Assembly: GCA_963678585.2 (NCBI GenBank)
Contig: CAXXGA010000002.1
Coordinates: 1,736,001 to 1,800,000 of the forward strand
Length of the DNA stretch: 64,000 bases
Source: Breoghania sp963678585
GTDB lineage: Bacteria; Pseudomonadota; Alphaproteobacteria; Rhizobiales; Stappiaceae
Reading direction: 5' to 3'
Part shown: in pieces, positions 62,734 to 64,000 of the stretch
Numbering within the stretch: the stretch's first letter is position 1
How the letters are laid out: every line of letters starts with the position of its first letter
Notes under the pieces: generated by a model
What the model saw: only the letters and a program-made list of their open reading frames with translations
The model's database searches: none
What the model was told of the DNA's origin: nothing
Program-made: the position numbers and the translations under genes

Positions 62734-62754
62734 TTCAAATGCCTGATGCGCAAA

Positions 62755-63939
62755 TCAGAACGTGCGCTGAACGCGGAACACGCCAACCAAATCGTCATCG
62801 CCAATACGGAAGCCAGTCATGTCGATCACGGCCGACTCATATTCGACTTCAACCCCCATCAGGAAGCCGGAAACCGGAGACCAGACCAGATTGCCCTGAA
62901 CTCCCCACTGATCGGCCTCAACATCAAACGGATTGGGGGACATATCAATCGAGTACGAAGCGTAGGTCGCCGTCAGAGCAGACGACAGCTTCGGGGTCCA
63001 GTGGTGGGTGAAGCCACCGCCAATACCCCAGCCGGTCGCCGCCAGGAGGCGCGTGGTGACGAGAGCACTGAAGTCGGTCAGAACGGCATCCTCATGCACA
63101 TAACGGAGCGCGCCCTTCGTGTAAGCGCCCTGGAAGGAGATGGTGTCGCCCGGAGCCAGCATCGGAGCGTTGAAGGTCACGCCCGCGCCGATCGCCCAGC
63201 CAAGAGCCGAGTCGGCAACCGGAATACCGGCCGAGGAGCCCCTTCCGTAAACCTGGTGCAGAGCACCCATCAGCTGAGCAGCCCCCCAGCCCTGATCGAC
63301 GCGCACGTTAGCGACCAGATCCGGAACCTTGTGACCACCATAGATGGTGCCGCTACGCACGAAGGTCGCATCTTCCATGGACAGAGTCGCGGAAACGCCG
63401 TTGCCGAAGCCATAGGTGTAAGCGAACAGGTTGGTGCGGTGATCAGAGAAGCCCTGCTGGATGATCGAGCCCCAGGCATCGCCGGTGTAGAAGTCAAAGA
63501 ACGATTCGGCGCGACCGAAGGTGAAGCCGCCGAACTGGATGAACGCATTTTCCAGCGTCACGTCGGCGTCCGTAGAGCCGCCGGAATCACCAGTGAACCA
63601 CAAGTCCACATAGGTGCGCAGCAGGCCGTATTCGGTGTTGGTGCGGCTGTCGAAGCGGACATAGGCACGCGCACGGGTCGTCGTGGCGTCGCCGCCACGC
63701 GAACCCCAGTTCGAGTTGCCGTCATCGGCAAAGTCACGGAAGCGGAATTCGACACGCATGCCGCCGCCAACGCGCAGGCAGGTCTCGGTGCCCGGAATGT
63801 AGAAGAAGCCCGAACCGTAGGCGTCACAGACGCGGACGTAGTCGACAGGCTCCGATGCAACCGGAAGATCGGCTGCTTGCGACATAACAGGGAAAAGAAA
63901 TGATGCAGCAATGACGGCGGAAAATACGGAGCATTTCAT
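62755..63939 (-). CDS. Outer-membrane porin (Omp2/Porin_2 family)
   Basis: Trimeric 16-stranded porin for passive uptake (394 residues). ATG at 63939 follows GAGG 9 bases upstream and gives a signal peptide (FSAVIAASFLFPVMSQAA). The mature start PVDYVRVCDAYGSGFFYIPGTETCLRVGG, with two cysteines, is the rhizobial Porin_2 signature; a disulfide is likely. Aromatic girdle strands repeat and it ends VFRVQRTF with the C-terminal Phe needed for BAM. It converges with the transglycosylase. Confidence 0.95.
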   Translation of the reverse strand: MKCSVFSAVIAASFLFPVMSQAADLPVASEPVDYVRVCDAYGSGFFYIPGTETCLRVGGGMRVEFRFRDFADDGNSNWGSRGGDATTTRARAYVRFDSRTNTEYGLLRTYVDLWFTGDSGGSTDADVTLENAFIQFGGFTFGRAESFFDFYTGDAWGSIIQQGFSDHRTNLFAYTYGFGNGVSATLSMEDATFVRSGTIYGGHKVPDLVANVRVDQGWGAAQLMGALHQVYGRGSSAGIPVADSALGWAIGAGVTFNAPMLAPGDTISFQGAYTKGALRYVHEDAVLTDFSALVTTRLLAATGWGIGGGFTHHWTPKLSSALTATYASYSIDMSPNPFDVEADQWGVQGNLVWSPVSGFLMGVEVEYESAVIDMTGFRIGDDDLVGVFRVQRTF

Positions 63940-64000
63940 CGGTAACAACCTCAAAATATCATAAACTTTACCCACTGATCAGAAATCATAACATCTTAAG

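Overview
The window is a GC-rich alphaproteobacterial chromosome segment. Gene content and order point to the Hyphomicrobiales (Rhizobiales), perhaps a Stappiaceae-like marine lineage. The evidence is the order bamE / CBP3-like chaperone / DUF177 / plsX / fabH / ihfA / MerR, the block glyA-nrdR-ribD-ribE / ribH-nusB-thiL, the block rpoZ-rsh-pyrE-DUF2062-pdxJ-lepB-rnc-era-recO, an LdtR/L,D-transpeptidase pair and an Omp2-type porin. Species assignment is inference. No prophage, insertion sequence, CRISPR array or integrase was seen.

Layout. 1-3.7 kb: 3' part of a PhoA-type alkaline phosphatase, then a three-gene ABC module (Tat-exported DUF3299-like protein, ATPase, FtsX-like permease with a His-rich loop). 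3.7-4.4 kb: a gene-free stretch with a candidate structured RNA ending in its own terminator. 4.4-11.7 kb: a capsule/exopolysaccharide locus (Wzz/BY-kinase-like protein with a ruined P-loop, Wza-like lipoprotein, GT4 glycosyltransferase, polyprenyl-phosphate sugar transferase, Wzy-like polymerase). 11.8-17.8 kb: tRNA-Pro(GGG), MerR, ihfA, fabH, plsX, DUF177, CBP3-like and divergent bamE. 18-21.5 kb: H+-pyrophosphatase and an MFS transporter. 21.8-28.1 kb: thiL, nusB, riboflavin genes, nrdR, glyA. 28.3-31.3 kb: L,D-transpeptidase, its MarR-family regulator LdtR, and a DUF6163-like membrane protein. 31.5-33.9 kb: two valine/fatty-acid catabolism genes. 34.2-40.5 kb: hemB, MocR regulator with divergent LysE exporter, threonine ammonia-lyase, DUF2087 and RDD proteins. 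40.7-45.1 kb: SLC13-type permease, Bpt aminoacyl-transferase, type-5 uracil-DNA glycosylase, NYN-domain protein. 45.9-58 kb: rpoZ, rsh, pyrE, DUF2062, pdxJ, lepB, rnc, era, recO, an orphan Cys-rich small protein, parC. 58-64 kb: zinc-ribbon protein, smpB, dapA, lytic transglycosylase and an outer-membrane porin.

Most genes are housekeeping and form compact operons with start/stop overlaps (ABC ATPase/permease, plsX/fabH, nrdR/ribD, rnc/era, sugar transferase/Wzy). The less ordinary material lies between genes: the structured RNA region at 3.9-4.4 kb, a 36-bp perfect palindrome at 28.1 kb, tandem repeats at 32.7 and 46.4 kb, two families of paired inverted repeats (53.7-54.2 and 58.4-58.5 kb), and an AT-rich island carrying the orphan Cys-rich gene at 55.1 kb. 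No clearly new multi-gene system was found; the structured RNA and the Cys-rich protein are the best candidates for something undescribed.
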